Assembly (NCBI RefSeq): GCF_014377975.1
Contig: NZ_JACMOO010000006.1
Location: 1-61,980 of the forward strand
Origin: Ferruginibacter sp.
Lineage (GTDB): Bacteria > Bacteroidota > Bacteroidia > Chitinophagales > Chitinophagaceae
Length of the DNA stretch: 61,980 nt
Direction: 5' to 3'
Position numbers and translations under genes: made by a program. This document shows, piece by piece, positions 36,870 through 47,018 of the stretch (positions within the stretch are counted from its first letter, which is position 1; each line of letters begins with the position of its first letter). The notes under the pieces were generated by a model that had not been told where the DNA came from, searched no databases, and worked only from the letters and a program-made list of their open reading frames with translations.

Positions 36870-37091
36870 AAACAGCGCTATGCAGCTACTTTTTTTAAAA
36901 CCAACCTAACCGATGTTAACCATATCAGTGCTATCAAAAGCACTTTAAATATGCATCCGGCGATTTATAAATAAAATGTAGATCTCCAGTACTACGACAA
37001 TATTTTACGGGTTGTTGCCAACGATATTCCTTATAAAGAAGTAAAGAATTTGTTAGCACTGGCTGGATATTACTATAAAAAACTTAAATGA
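36870..37091 (+). pseudogene. Remnant of a small HMA-like protein gene
   Basis: A frame ending at the TGA at 37089-37091 reads KTNLTDVNHISAIKSTLN, a TAA at 36963-36965 or nearby, then NVDLQYYDNILRVVANDIP and LLALAGYYYKKLK. This resembles small heavy-metal-associated-like (ferredoxin-fold) proteins of Bacteroidota, which read WNVDLxDxDNILRV at this point. Adding one T to the T7 run at 36890-36896 would connect an ATG at 36880. The copy thus has a frameshift and an internal stop. No Cys-x-x-Cys metal motif is present. Confidence 0.6.
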
Positions 37092-37124
37092 CTATATTAA
37101 CATTTCCGATATTGACTCCGTTTA

Positions 37125-37991
37125 TTAAAAACATTCCACCATCCAGCTTCGTTGCCATTTTGAATTGGCAGGCAGGTTATTGATGCCTTCTTTATCTGTT
37201 AGCTGCTGATTACTATTTACGCTGTCTGCAATACCGCACCAGGGTTCAAGGCAAATAAAATTGGCATCTTTAGCTGCCCAAATTCCGAAAAAAGGAAAGT
37301 GGTTGAAATTAAAATGAATGCCATGCGCATGTTTGGTACAGCCGATTGCAATCCGATTACTTTGCATATGTTTTAATACGATGGCATCTTCATAAAATAG
37401 TTCATGCCCTAGGGGAAGTATCCCATTTTGTGTGGGCAATGGTACGGCGTGATCAGCAATTAATCCATCTTGCAACTTCCACCGGTACAGTTGTTCTGTT
37501 GAATTAAAGTTTAGATAATAATCATCATAGTCAGTTCCCTTAACAACAGGTACAGCAAATGCGGGATGTGCACCAACAGAAAATAGTAACTCATCGTAAC
37601 CGCTATTGCTCACTTCATAGGTTACGGTAAGTTGGTTATCATCCAACCGGTAACGCAATCGCAATATAAAAGCAAATGGATACAATGCCAGTGTTTCCGT
37701 ATCCTGTGTCAATGTAAACACGGCTTCATCCAGACTCAACTGGTCTTTTAAAAAAATTTTGTCTCTGGCAAAACCATGGCGGGAAAGATGGTAGGCTTTT
37801 TCTTTATAAAAATAGGTATCAGCTTTTAATGAACCTACAATGGGAAACAGTACCGGACTGTGTTTTCCCCAATAAGCAACATCCCCACTCCACATATATT
37901 CAATACCAGTTTCTTTATTGATCAGACTTTGTAATTCGGCTCCCTTGGAAGATATAACTGCCTTTAATTTTTCGTTTTCAATTGTGACCAT
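37125..37991 (-). CDS. Aldose 1-epimerase family protein (LacX-like)
   Basis: This 288-residue galactose mutarotase-like beta-sandwich belongs to the YeaD/LacX branch. Visible blocks are KAVISSKGAELQSLINKETG, YMWSGDVAYWGKHSPVLFPIVG, SRHGFARD with the likely acid His, VGAHPAFAVPV with the second His, and WCGIADSVNS near the end, with the supporting Glu in ICLEPWCG. The family interconverts anomers of hexoses or hexose phosphates. It is transcribed alone, and an AT-rich repeat-like stretch lies just upstream. Confidence 0.92.
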   Translation of the reverse strand: MVTIENEKLKAVISSKGAELQSLINKETGIEYMWSGDVAYWGKHSPVLFPIVGSLKADTYFYKEKAYHLSRHGFARDKIFLKDQLSLDEAVFTLTQDTETLALYPFAFILRLRYRLDDNQLTVTYEVSNSGYDELLFSVGAHPAFAVPVVKGTDYDDYYLNFNSTEQLYRWKLQDGLIADHAVPLPTQNGILPLGHELFYEDAIVLKHMQSNRIAIGCTKHAHGIHFNFNHFPFFGIWAAKDANFICLEPWCGIADSVNSNQQLTDKEGINNLPANSKWQRSWMVECF

Positions 37992-38006
37992 GCGGTTTAG
38001 TTATCA

Positions 38007-38066
38007 AATATGAATTATGAAAAATGAATTATGAAATATGAGTGATGAAATATGAATTATGAAATC
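38007..38066. repeat. Degenerate A/T-rich tandem repeat
   Basis: Units close to ATGAATTATGAAAT recur about four times in 60 nt upstream of the epimerase gene. This is likely slippage-prone DNA, with no coding value. Confidence 0.5.
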
Positions 38067-38166
38067 TCCTTTGGAATAAATCTCAAAAACTACATTAATT
38101 TCCTGCCCGAATTCTTTACAATTCAAAAATGGTTTTTAATTATTAATTATCAATTATTAATTAAAA

Positions 38167-41100
38167 CTACATATTCCTCCGGTACTTACCACCTACACTG
38201 TACAAGGCATTGGTAATTTGACCTAAGCTACAGTACTTAACAGTTTCCATTAGTTCTGTAAAAAGATTGCCGTTAGTTACCGCTACTTGTTGCAACTGCT
38301 GCAACATTACAACCGCTTTATCTTTATGCCGTTGCTGAAATAAGTTAACCGCTTCAATCTGGTTATCTTTTTCTGCCTTGGTACTGCGGATAACTTCTGA
38401 TGGTAAAATAGTGGGGCTGCCGTTTTTATTTAAAAAAGTATTCACACCAATAATTGGATATTCACCGGTGTGTTTCAGCGTTTCGTAATACAAACTTTCT
38501 TCCTGAATTTTATTGCGCTGGTACATGCGTTCCATAGCTCCCAGAACACCTCCTCTTTCTGATAACCGTTCAAATTCCGCCAGCACCGCGGTTTCTACCA
38601 GGTCTGTCAACTCTTCTATCAAAAAAGCTCCCTGGTTTGGGTTTTCATTTTTGGCAGTACCTAGTTCACGGTTAATAATTAACTGGATGGCCATTGCCCT
38701 GCGTACACTTTCTTCTGTAGGTGTTGTAATAGCTTCATCATAGGCATTGGTGTGCAGCGAACTGCAATTATCATAAATGGCATACAGCGCCTGCAGGGTT
38801 GTACGGATATCATTAAAATCAATTTCCTGAGCATGCAATGAACGTCCTGAAGTTTGAATATGGTATTTTAGTTTTTGTGAACGTTCATTCGCCTTGTATT
38901 TATACTTCATCGCCTTTGCCCATATCTTTCTTGCCACCCTTCCAATCACACTATATTCGGGATCCATACCATTACTAAAAAAGAAAGATAAGTTGGGTGC
39001 AAAATCATCAATATTCATGCCCCGGCTTAAATAATATTCCACATAGGTAAACCCATTGGCCAATGTAAAAACCAGTTGTGTAATAGGGTTGGCACCAGCT
39101 TCTGCAATATGATATCCACTAATGCTGACACTGTAAAAATTTTGTACTTTATTTTCTATGAAATATTCCTGAACATCGCCCATTAATTTTAACGCAAATT
39201 CCGTAGAAAAAATACAGGTATTTTGTGCCTGGTCTTCCTTTAAAATATCAGCCTGAACGGTTCCTCTCACGGTTGCCAAAGCATGCGCTTTAATTTTTTC
39301 ATACACTTCTTTTGGTAAAACATCTTCCCCGCTTAAGCCTAGTAACCGTAAACCAAGACCGTTGTTCCCTTCGGGAAGTCCAACAGTATTTTTGTTCAAG
39401 AAATCACTCAAATTACTCAATGTATTTAAAGCCTCCCCATTCGACGAAATTTTTGGGGAAACGGCCCCTATGTATTTTGGTAACGTTTTAATATCATAAT
39501 TTTCTTCGATAATCTTATTTGCTTCTTCTCTCAAATTATTTTCTATGATATATTTTTCACATTGCTGATCAATGGCGGCATTCATAAAAAATGCAAGCAA
39601 CATAGGTGCCGGTCCATTAATGGTCATGCTTACAGATGTTTTGGCGTCGCACAAATCGAAGCCACTATACAATTTTTTTGCATCATCCACCGTGGCAATG
39701 CTTACACCGCTATTGCCCACTTTGCCATAAATATCTGGCCTGGGGGCAGGGTCTTCCCCGTACAACGTAACACTGTCAAATGCAGTACTAAGGCGCTTTG
39801 CAGGCTGACCGATGCTTACATAATGAAAGCGCCGGTTAGTTCTTTCCGGGCTGCCTTCGCCAGCAAACATTCTTGTCGGGTCTTCGCCTTCCCTTTTTAA
39901 GGGAAATACACCTGCAGTAAAAGGAAATTCTCCCGGTACATTTTCCTGCAACTGCCATTTTAAAATATCGCCCCAGTCTTTGTATTTAGGCAGCAATACT
40001 TTTGGTATAACAGTACCCGATAAACTTGTATAAGTTAGCGGCTGCTTTATTATTTTAGCTCTTACTTTAAATTCATAGAAATCCTTACTGTAACGGTCAC
40101 AGGTAAACGCCCAGTTGGCGAGTATTTTTTTTGTATCGGAATGCAACTTTTCTTCAAGCCTGTTTTTTAATTGTATCAGTTCCGTTACATTGATTTCTAT
40201 AGCCTGCGTTTGAATCAAATGCAGCGTTCCGTGCAACTGGTATAAGGCTGTTGCCGTTTTACTTTGTTCTTTAACCCAGTCATCATACTCTGCAATGGTT
40301 TCTGCTATCTCTGATAAATATCGTACTCTTTTAGGCGGTATTATGGTTGAGTGGCTGGTGGTATTCTTGATATGAGCATGGTGTATAATCTTACCGTTAA
40401 ATTCTATCTCAGTTTTTTTAGCCACAATTTCCATGAGTCTTTCAAACAACTCATTTATTCCGGAATCATTAAACTGTGAGGCAATGGTTCCTACTACCGG
40501 CAATTCATCCTCTTTTGCATCCCATAGCTCATGGTTACGTTTATATTGCCTGCGTACATCATGCAAGGCATCCAATGCACCTGCTTTATCAAATTTATTG
40601 ATACAAATTACATCGGCGTAATCCAGCATATTTATTTTTTCCAGTTGCGATGGAGCTCCATATTCCGGCGTCATCACATACATGCTTACATCTACATAAT
40701 CTAAAATAGACGCATCACTTTGGCCCACACCAGCACTTTCCAAAATAATAAAATCAAAGCCTGCCGATTTGCAGATGTCAATGGCTTCCTGCACATATTT
40801 ACTCAATGCAATATCGCTTTCCCTTGTTGCAAGGCTGCGCATATATGCCCTGGGAGAAGAGATTGCATTCATACGTATTCTATCACCGAGCAAGGCACCA
40901 CCTGTTTTTTTCTTGGATGGATCTACTGAAATTACTGCGATGGTTTTATCAACATACGTGTTTAAAAAACGACGGACAATTTCATCTGTAACAGATGATT
41001 TACCTGCACCGCCAGTTCCCGTGATGCCAACAACTACCGACCTTTCACCCTTCAACGGAAAATTGTTTGTGCTGTGTAGTTTTAAATATCCCTCTTTTAA

Positions 41101-41664
41101 TTCGTAAAGTAAATCCGTAAATTTTTCCCCATTTTCTGCAAGAGTAATGGCGCTTGCAATTTTCTTAATGTCTCTCACTTCACCCAATGCAAAACAGGAA
41201 TTGTTTGAAGTCTGTTCCAAAATATTTTCTTCTGGAGATAGTGAGCCTGCCTGTTTTATTACATCCTCAATCATCCCCTCCAATCCCATCGTCCTTCCAT
41301 CATCCGGGCTGTAAATCCGTGTAATTCCGAACTTGTGCAGTTCTTCTATTTCAACAGGTAAAATTGTTCCGCCACCGCCTCCAAAAATTTTTATATGTCC
41401 GCAGCCATTTTCATTCAGCAGTTCTTTCATGTATTTAAAAAACTCTACATGGCCACCCTGGTAACTTGTAATGGCAATGGCCTGCGCATCTTCCTCAATG
41501 GCACATTCTACAATTTCATGCACACTTCTGTTATGACCCAGATGAATAATTTCTGCACCCTTTGCCTGTAGTATCCGGCGCATGATATTAATAGCTGCAT
41601 CGTGTCCATCGAACAAGGCCGCAGCCGTTACAATACGAATTTTATTATTTGTTGCAGGAGGCAT
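38167..41664 (-). CDS. icmF: Fused isobutyryl-CoA mutase (IcmF) with G-protein chaperone domain
   Basis: This 1165-residue adenosylcobalamin enzyme fuses three parts. The N-terminal B12-binding domain starts at about residue 8 ([14 protein letters not shown], with the lower-ligand His of DxH). A MeaB-like GTPase domain follows (P-loop GTGGAGKSS near 215; NKFD). The large mutase subunit makes up the C-terminal half ([36 protein letters not shown]). IcmF interconverts isobutyryl-CoA and butyryl-CoA, and some members act on pivalyl- or isovaleryl-CoA. The fused GTPase supports cofactor loading. The single-chain layout distinguishes it from methylmalonyl-CoA mutase. No cobalamin riboswitch was seen upstream. 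Confidence 0.94.
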   Translation of the reverse strand: MPPATNNKIRIVTAAALFDGHDAAINIMRRILQAKGAEIIHLGHNRSVHEIVECAIEEDAQAIAITSYQGGHVEFFKYMKELLNENGCGHIKIFGGGGGTILPVEIEELHKFGITRIYSPDDGRTMGLEGMIEDVIKQAGSLSPEENILEQTSNNSCFALGEVRDIKKIASAITLAENGEKFTDLLYELKEGYLKLHSTNNFPLKGERSVVVGITGTGGAGKSSVTDEIVRRFLNTYVDKTIAVISVDPSKKKTGGALLGDRIRMNAISSPRAYMRSLATRESDIALSKYVQEAIDICKSAGFDFIILESAGVGQSDASILDYVDVSMYVMTPEYGAPSQLEKINMLDYADVICINKFDKAGALDALHDVRRQYKRNHELWDAKEDELPVVGTIASQFNDSGINELFERLMEIVAKKTEIEFNGKIIHHAHIKNTTSHSTIIPPKRVRYLSEIAETIAEYDDWVKEQSKTATALYQLHGTLHLIQTQAIEINVTELIQLKNRLEEKLHSDTKKILANWAFTCDRYSKDFYEFKVRAKIIKQPLTYTSLSGTVIPKVLLPKYKDWGDILKWQLQENVPGEFPFTAGVFPLKREGEDPTRMFAGEGSPERTNRRFHYVSIGQPAKRLSTAFDSVTLYGEDPAPRPDIYGKVGNSGVSIATVDDAKKLYSGFDLCDAKTSVSMTINGPAPMLLAFFMNAAIDQQCEKYIIENNLREEANKIIEENYDIKTLPKYIGAVSPKISSNGEALNTLSNLSDFLNKNTVGLPEGNNGLGLRLLGLSGEDVLPKEVYEKIKAHALATVRGTVQADILKEDQAQNTCIFSTEFALKLMGDVQEYFIENKVQNFYSVSISGYHIAEAGANPITQLVFTLANGFTYVEYYLSRGMNIDDFAPNLSFFFSNGMDPEYSVIGRVARKIWAKAMKYKYKANERSQKLKYHIQTSGRSLHAQEIDFNDIRTTLQALYAIYDNCSSLHTNAYDEAITTPTEESVRRAMAIQLIINRELGTAKNENPNQGAFLIEELTDLVETAVLAEFERLSERGGVLGAMERMYQRNKIQEESLYYETLKHTGEYPIIGVNTFLNKNGSPTILPSEVIRSTKAEKDNQIEAVNLFQQRHKDKAVVMLQQLQQVAVTNGNLFTELMETVKYCSLGQITNALYSVGGKYRRNM

Positions 41665-42155
41665 CTGGATTATAAATTAAAAGTAAATGTGCAATCGTTG
41701 GCAACTGCAAAAATACAGTTTTCTTTCGCAGTTGTATTTGAAGAAAAGGCGGTAAAAAGGTTTTTCCTCAATATGCAGGTATCTGAAAATCCAGTTTAAA
41801 AAAAATTTTTTGTGAAATAGTGGAAAAGTAATTAGGCATTCAACACAGTAAATATATTATCATACAAACAAAGCCTGTGCAGTCTAAAAGAATAGTATTC
41901 GTGTATAATGATTAATGGTTATAAATGTTCATTCGCAAAACAAGATCGCTACAATCAGAATAAATTTTATCAGTTAAGAAACTAATTAAGAGTAAGCAAA
42001 CAAGCGACAAAATATATGGCTCACCTGTTGTTGAAATCAGCCTTCATTTTTATGACGCTGATTTTAGGCACGAAATGTGGAATCTCTCTATCCTTAAAAT
42101 TCTACCACCTCAAAAATGCTCCAAAAAATCATCTATAAATACAAATTAAATTAAA
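41665..42155. other. Intergenic region with one weak mini-ORF
   Basis: This is about 490 nt between icmF and rsmA. A 40-codon frame at 42016-42138 on the plus strand could encode a peptide with one hydrophobic helix (KSAFIFMTLILGTKCG), but has no clear promoter or family. An imperfect inverted repeat (AAATCAGC and GCTGATTT) lies inside it. Nothing else was recognised. Confidence 0.35.
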
Positions 42156-42908
42156 TCAACTCATTTTAAATGTCAGTTCGGCGAATGCTTCCACGCTCAA
42201 AGCCTCAGCACGTTTGTTAAAAATTTCCTCTTGTAAAACTTCGGCGGTAAATAAACTTTTTACGGCATTACGCAATGTTTTACGGCGCTGGTTAAATGCA
42301 GTTTTTACCAGAACCTTAAATGCCCGTTCACTTTTTACAATTAGTGGTGTGGTTTTTCTTTTAAGTCTTATTACACCACTTTGCACTTTAGGTGGTGGAT
42401 TAAAACTTTGGTTGCTTACATCAAATAAATATTCCACTTCATAAAAAGCCTGTATCAAAACACTTAATACACCATACACTTTATTGCCTTCTCTGGATGC
42501 CGCCCGCTGTGCTACTTCTTTTTGAAACATACCAATAACTACTGGTACTTTATCTTTCCAATCCATTACCTTAAATAAAATTTGGGTGGAAATATTATAC
42601 GGGAAATTACCGATTACGGTAAATGGTTCCTCAAATGGTTCATCAATATCTAAAAAGCTCTGGCTGATTATATGATCATTTAAAACAGGATACGTTTTTT
42701 TTAGATAAGCCGTTTTTTCATCATCCAGTTCAACAGCTTTAAAATTAATGCCGGGCAACTGCACCAGGTATTTGGTTAAGGCGCCGCCACCAGGGCCCAC
42801 TTCCAGTAAATTAATAAAACTATCTTCTTTTAAAGCACCTATAATTTTTTGAATTACAATCTCATCTTTTAAAAAATGCTGGCCTAAGGATTTTTTTATT
42901 TTAAACAT
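42156..42908 (-). CDS. rsmA: 16S rRNA (adenine1518/1519-N6) dimethyltransferase
   Basis: RsmA (KsgA) dimethylates two adjacent adenines in the 3' helix of 16S rRNA during 30S maturation. The 250-residue protein shows the N-terminal KKSLGQHFLKDE, the SAM motif LEVGPGGGALTKYL and the catalytic NFPYNIST (NLPY in most relatives). The C-terminal RNA-binding domain includes FNQRRKTLRNAVKSL. It is transcribed divergently from pdxA, a linkage with pdxA that is also known in Proteobacteria. Confidence 0.97.
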   Translation of the reverse strand: MFKIKKSLGQHFLKDEIVIQKIIGALKEDSFINLLEVGPGGGALTKYLVQLPGINFKAVELDDEKTAYLKKTYPVLNDHIISQSFLDIDEPFEEPFTVIGNFPYNISTQILFKVMDWKDKVPVVIGMFQKEVAQRAASREGNKVYGVLSVLIQAFYEVEYLFDVSNQSFNPPPKVQSGVIRLKRKTTPLIVKSERAFKVLVKTAFNQRRKTLRNAVKSLFTAEVLQEEIFNKRAEALSVEAFAELTFKMS

Positions 42909-42989
42909 ACAATGTGTTGGTGTTTCTTATTAACCGTGTAAAAATACATATTATGGCCTCATCAGGCTTCAAACTATGTATTGTACAAT

Positions 42990-43005
42990 GTTGTATTTTT
43001 ACAAC
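42990..43005. promoter_or_regulatory. Palindrome between rsmA and pdxA
   Basis: GTTGTA-TTTT-TACAAC is a perfect interrupted palindrome 17-32 nt before the pdxA ATG, and TTGTACAA at 42981-42988 is a second small palindrome beside it. These could be operators in the shared control region. Confidence 0.3.
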
Positions 43006-43021
43006 TTAATTTTTTGCTGAT

Positions 43022-44110
43022 ATGATAAATGAAAATAAACCGGTTATCGGGCTCTCTTGTGGTGATATCAATGGCATTGGTTTGGAATTGATTATAAAAA
43101 CAGTGGGCGATACTCGGCTGCTTGAAATGTGCACGCCTGTTATATTTGCAAGTAATAAAGTGTTGAACTTTTACCGCAAATCTCTCCCGGATATTAATTT
43201 TAATTTTTCAACTATTAAAGATTCCAGCCGCGTAAATCATAAACAGGTAAACCTGTACAATTGCTGGGAGGAAGAAGTAGCTGTTTCACCCGGATTGCTA
43301 AATGATACCGGTGGAAAATATGCGGTACTTAGTTTGGTAACCGCAGCACAAGCTTTAAAAGAAGGTAAACTTGATGGATTGGTTACTGCACCTATTCATA
43401 AAAAAAATACGCATTCTGAGGAATTTAACTTTACCGGCCATACGCCCTATTTAAAAAATTTATTTGAAGTGCCGGATGTGGTGATGCTAATGGTAGCTGA
43501 AAATATGAGGGTGGCACTGGTTACCGAACACGTAGCTGTAAAAGATATTTCCAGCTTTATTACCAAAGAAAACATCATCAGTAAATTGCAGATTTTAAAC
43601 AATGCCCTGAAAAAAGATTTTGGTATTGACAAACCTAAAATTGCTGTGCTGGGCTTAAACCCACATGCGGGTGATGAAGGCCTTGTAGGTACGGAAGAAG
43701 AGGAAATAATAAAGCCTGCTATTAAAGAGGCAAAGCATAAAGATATTTTTTGTTTTGGCCCCTATTCTGCAGATGCTTTTTTTGCAAGAGGACAGTATGA
43801 AAAATTTGATGCTGTATTGGCGATGTACCACGACCAGGGACTGATCCCTTTTAAATCGCTTGCTACCGGGGAAGGAATCAATTATACTGCCGGGCTAACT
43901 GGCATACGCACTTCGCCAGACCATGGGGTAGCATTTGATATTGCTGGTAAAAACAAGGCCGATGAAGCATCTTTCAGGGAAGCTATTTTTAAATGCATTG
44001 ACATCATTAATGCAAGAAAAGAATATGCTAACCAGCATAAAAACCCTTTAAAGAAAATAAGTGCCGCTTTTGTTGCCAATGCCAGGGATGAAAAAATTAC
44101 TGAAGAATAA
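43022..44110 (+). CDS. pdxA: 4-hydroxythreonine-4-phosphate dehydrogenase
   Basis: PdxA oxidises 4-phosphohydroxy-L-threonine in the deoxyxylulose-5-phosphate-independent route's partner branch of pyridoxal phosphate synthesis, giving the precursor used by PdxJ. The 362-residue protein has the start GLSCGDINGIGLELIIK, the motif TAPIHKKN with metal His nearby (FTGHTPYL), the metal-binding AMYHDQGLIPFK and TSPDHGVAFDIAGKNKADE. The length is slightly above the typical 330 residues, with a short Lys-rich C-terminal extension. PdxJ is not in the window. Confidence 0.96.
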   Translation: MINENKPVIGLSCGDINGIGLELIIKTVGDTRLLEMCTPVIFASNKVLNFYRKSLPDINFNFSTIKDSSRVNHKQVNLYNCWEEEVAVSPGLLNDTGGKYAVLSLVTAAQALKEGKLDGLVTAPIHKKNTHSEEFNFTGHTPYLKNLFEVPDVVMLMVAENMRVALVTEHVAVKDISSFITKENIISKLQILNNALKKDFGIDKPKIAVLGLNPHAGDEGLVGTEEEEIIKPAIKEAKHKDIFCFGPYSADAFFARGQYEKFDAVLAMYHDQGLIPFKSLATGEGINYTAGLTGIRTSPDHGVAFDIAGKNKADEASFREAIFKCIDIINARKEYANQHKNPLKKISAAFVANARDEKITEE

Positions 44111-44210
44111 TTAGGTAATTCCTTAGCTCCGGCCTGTTGTAAAATACCCACCAGCCTTTTTATAAACTTACAATTATTTTCGCCGGTTTGTAACATAATT
44201 GCTAACCGCG

Positions 44211-44918
44211 CTATTTAAAAACATCGTCCGATACGCCTTTATTAATAAGGTATGAACTAAATGTTATTTCAGCCTTTCCGGTTCTGCTTTTAGCTTTGTC
44301 GGCAGCTGACCGGTTGTTTTGTGTTCCATCATCAAAGTCAAACGTTATCCCTTTGGGAAGTTTATAATCTTTAGTATCAAAAGTAAAAAAAATTTTATCA
44401 GGTAAGCCATAAGAGGCATATTTACCATAATTCATGTCCAGCTGGTAACTGCCATTGGCTCTTGTGGTGGTTTTTGCCCTTCTTATTACAAGTAAAGCTT
44501 CATCAATATATACAGTAGATAAAACTACATCTGCATTATCATCTTCGGGTAACAATTTAATTACTCTTACAACTGTATTGGCTATTTTATCGGTACCTGC
44601 ATCAATGGCTGTATATTTTCCACTACTTAAAATATTATTCAGGTTAATACTTACTGCGCCCTTGGGTACAAAAGATATTCCCTTTTCATTTTTTATTTTC
44701 AGCTTGTTGGGCTTTTTAAAATACACTTTTACATCTGCATCCGGTACTTTTAAAAAAGATACATTGGTAATCATCCGGGCGGTAGCCTCGTAATCATTTA
44801 CCTTATCAATATTAAATTTCACTTTTGCGAGCAGGCTATTTACATCTTGTGCACGGACTGTAAAAATGGTTAAAAGGGTCAGCAGCAACAGGGGGATTAT
44901 TTTTTTAAAACGGATCAT
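44211..44918 (-). CDS. LolA-like outer membrane lipoprotein-sorting protein
   Basis: This 235-residue secreted protein has a signal peptide (FKKIIPLLLLTLLTIFTVRA). The mature part is an open beta-barrel of the LolA/LppX type, with VYFKKPNKLKIKNEKGISFVP and later beta strands. Such proteins carry lipids or lipoprotein acyl chains in the periplasm. It is the last gene of a minus-strand unit, after an ABC ATPase and permease, with 11 nt to the permease. That suggests a coupled export role. The ligand is not known. Confidence 0.8.
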   Translation of the reverse strand: MIRFKKIIPLLLLTLLTIFTVRAQDVNSLLAKVKFNIDKVNDYEATARMITNVSFLKVPDADVKVYFKKPNKLKIKNEKGISFVPKGAVSINLNNILSSGKYTAIDAGTDKIANTVVRVIKLLPEDDNADVVLSTVYIDEALLVIRRAKTTTRANGSYQLDMNYGKYASYGLPDKIFFTFDTKDYKLPKGITFDFDDGTQNNRSAADKAKSRTGKAEITFSSYLINKGVSDDVFK

Positions 44919-44929
44919 TTTTATTTTAT

Positions 44930-45823
44930 TTAGGATAGAATATCTTTCTTATTAAAAACCACTATTGAAGCAGTTACCAGGATAAAGATGTGTGCGATTA
45001 AAATCAACAGACTTTTTCTAATGGCTGGCCAGTTTTCCAGGCTCCCTTTAATTGTTTTTCCATCAATATCAGTACCAATATAAAAAAATCCCTTCCATCC
45101 AACCAGGTAAGAGGTAAATAGAAACGGCTTTACATTTTTATCAATAATGGGTACATTTATGTTGCTGATAATGGTGCAAACAATCACGATGCAAACGGTA
45201 GCAATGATGGGCCCAATTGAATTTTCTGCAAAAATAGAAAGCAGTAAAGATAATGCGGCAATTACAGTTAGTGCTACAGTTGCGTACGCAAAAGCAGCTA
45301 AATACCGCCACATAACATCATCCTTTGTAATCAGTAATATCTGAGATTCATCGCCCTTCGATCTAAACACCAGCATATCTCCGGTACCAAATATAAACAG
45401 GCTTATAAACAAGGCGGTAACAGCCATCCAAAGCAATAAAAAAATAGTAAAAATAGTGGCGGCTGCAAACTTAACCAGTATCAGCTGCGTTCGGCTGATG
45501 GGTTTGGATATCAGCAAACGAAGTGTGCCCATATTTGCTTCGCCTGATATGGAATCTGCCGCAATCAATGCTATTAAAATTGGCACCTGTATTAGCAGTG
45601 TGTTCAAAATAATATAACACATAAAGTAACCGTTGATGGCTTGTACCCTATCAAAAGAAAAAGTATCTTTTACACTTTGCAGCATCAGATCCATATAACT
45701 TTGTCCATCTGCTTTAAATGCAAATTGAAAAATAAATACGATGGCTGCAACTGCTACAAAGGCAATATAAGTTCTGGGTCTTTTAGAGATTTTGAACAAC
45801 TCAATTTGCAAAAGCTTCCACAT
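44930..45823 (-). CDS. ABC-2 type transporter permease
   Basis: This 297-residue membrane protein starts at ATG 45823 (MWKLLQIELFKISKRP). It overlaps the preceding ATPase gene by 23 nt, and a longer frame to 45862 would overlap more. Six hydrophobic segments follow (for example YIAFVAVAAIVFIFQFAF and LLLWMAVTALFISLFIF). Around SISGEANMGTLRLLISKPISRTQ lies the usual coupling region for the ATPase. ABC-2 permeases of this kind export lipids, drugs or polymers. The substrate cannot be read from sequence. Confidence 0.88.
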   Translation of the reverse strand: MWKLLQIELFKISKRPRTYIAFVAVAAIVFIFQFAFKADGQSYMDLMLQSVKDTFSFDRVQAINGYFMCYIILNTLLIQVPILIALIAADSISGEANMGTLRLLISKPISRTQLILVKFAAATIFTIFLLLWMAVTALFISLFIFGTGDMLVFRSKGDESQILLITKDDVMWRYLAAFAYATVALTVIAALSLLLSIFAENSIGPIIATVCIVIVCTIISNINVPIIDKNVKPFLFTSYLVGWKGFFYIGTDIDGKTIKGSLENWPAIRKSLLILIAHIFILVTASIVVFNKKDILS

Positions 45824-46730
45824 GTCCGGATTGGGTTGTAAGTGATAAAAAATAATTTTCAAGGGAGTGGCTTGTGTTTACCGAAAGTATCTGTACATCA
45901 TTGGCCACTAAAAAATTTATTAATTGCGGTACCATTGTTTTATCCATCATCAATTGCAACTGATGATTGCCTTGCAAAGATGCAGCCCAGGCGGATTGTA
46001 ACAATAATTGTTTGGCAGCCTCATTATTTAGCGTATCAATTTCTATTAATGTATGGGCCGGATCTAACAAGGTTGACACATTGCCTTCCACCATCTTTTT
46101 GCCCTTATGGAGTATGATCATCCGGCTGGCAATTAATTCTATTTCACTAAGTAAGTGAGAAGATATCAATACCGTTTTACCCATCTCTTTACTAAGCCTC
46201 AAAATAAGATTTCTTACATCGGCAATACCCTGCGGGTCCAGGCCGTTGGTAGGTTCATCCAAAATAATCAGTGCCGGGTTGTGTACCAGGGCAACGGCAA
46301 TGCCCAGTCGTTGCTTCATCCCCTGGCTATAAGTTCGTACAGTATCCTTTGCCCGATCTTCCAGGCCAACCATCTGCAATTGCTGCATTAACAATTGCTT
46401 TGTTACTTTGATGCCACTCATCTTCGCAAATATGGAAAGGTTATCATAAGCAGATAAATATTTATAGAGATCAGGCTTTTCAATCACTGCACCAACTTGT
46501 CGTAAAATATTTGAGCGGTTAGCATCAAGTTTTTTTCCAAATAAATTAATTTCTCCGCTGGTTGGATGTATCAATGTGAGCAGCATACGGATAGTAGTGG
46601 ATTTACCTGCACCGTTTTGTCCGAGAAATCCGTAAACATCTCCTTTATTTACTGTAAATGATAAATCATTTACGGCAACCGTGTTTCCAAATTTTTTAGT
46701 TAGATGATTAACTTCTATGATCAATGACAT
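45801..46730 (-). CDS. ABC transporter ATP-binding protein
   Basis: This 309-residue ATPase of the CcmA/drug-export type has Walker A GFLGQNGAGKSTT (about 34-46), signature YSQGMKQRLGIA, Walker B LIILDEPTNGLDP and the His-loop SSHLL. The C-terminal 80 residues form an accessory domain of the DUF4162 kind. It is the first gene of the unit with the overlapping permease and the LolA-like gene. Confidence 0.93.
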   Translation of the reverse strand: MSLIIEVNHLTKKFGNTVAVNDLSFTVNKGDVYGFLGQNGAGKSTTIRMLLTLIHPTSGEINLFGKKLDANRSNILRQVGAVIEKPDLYKYLSAYDNLSIFAKMSGIKVTKQLLMQQLQMVGLEDRAKDTVRTYSQGMKQRLGIAVALVHNPALIILDEPTNGLDPQGIADVRNLILRLSKEMGKTVLISSHLLSEIELIASRMIILHKGKKMVEGNVSTLLDPAHTLIEIDTLNNEAAKQLLLQSAWAASLQGNHQLQLMMDKTMVPQLINFLVANDVQILSVNTSHSLENYFLSLTTQSGHVEAFAN

Positions 46731-47018
46731 ACTCCTTTATTAGTAACAAAGATAAAACGGAAGTAAAGAACAATTGTTCGTAACAAAAACTTTTCGGTGA
46801 AATCATTTTTAAAAAAGTTGGTTATCTCAAATAAAGTATTAGCTTTACATCAAGAAAGTTACTTACCATACTATCTACAATAACCACATTTTATTTTACT
46901 GTTATTTTTAGATTTCCTCATCCTCCTGAATTTCTCCTCTAATCTCAATTTTACTGTGTAGTAACTATTTGAACCATTTATTCATTTAGCTTATTTCTTA
47001 CCTCAAAATATACACAAG

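Noticed and set aside
42016..42138. 40-codon frame with a hydrophobic helix upstream of rsmA
   Set aside because: No promoter, no conserved motif and no operon context; random frames of this size are expected in AT-rich DNA.
44930..46730. GldFG-like gliding exporter identity for the ABC pair
   Set aside because: The unit ends in a LolA-like gene, the permease lacks gliding-specific marks I can see, and gldA lies 12 kb away on its own.
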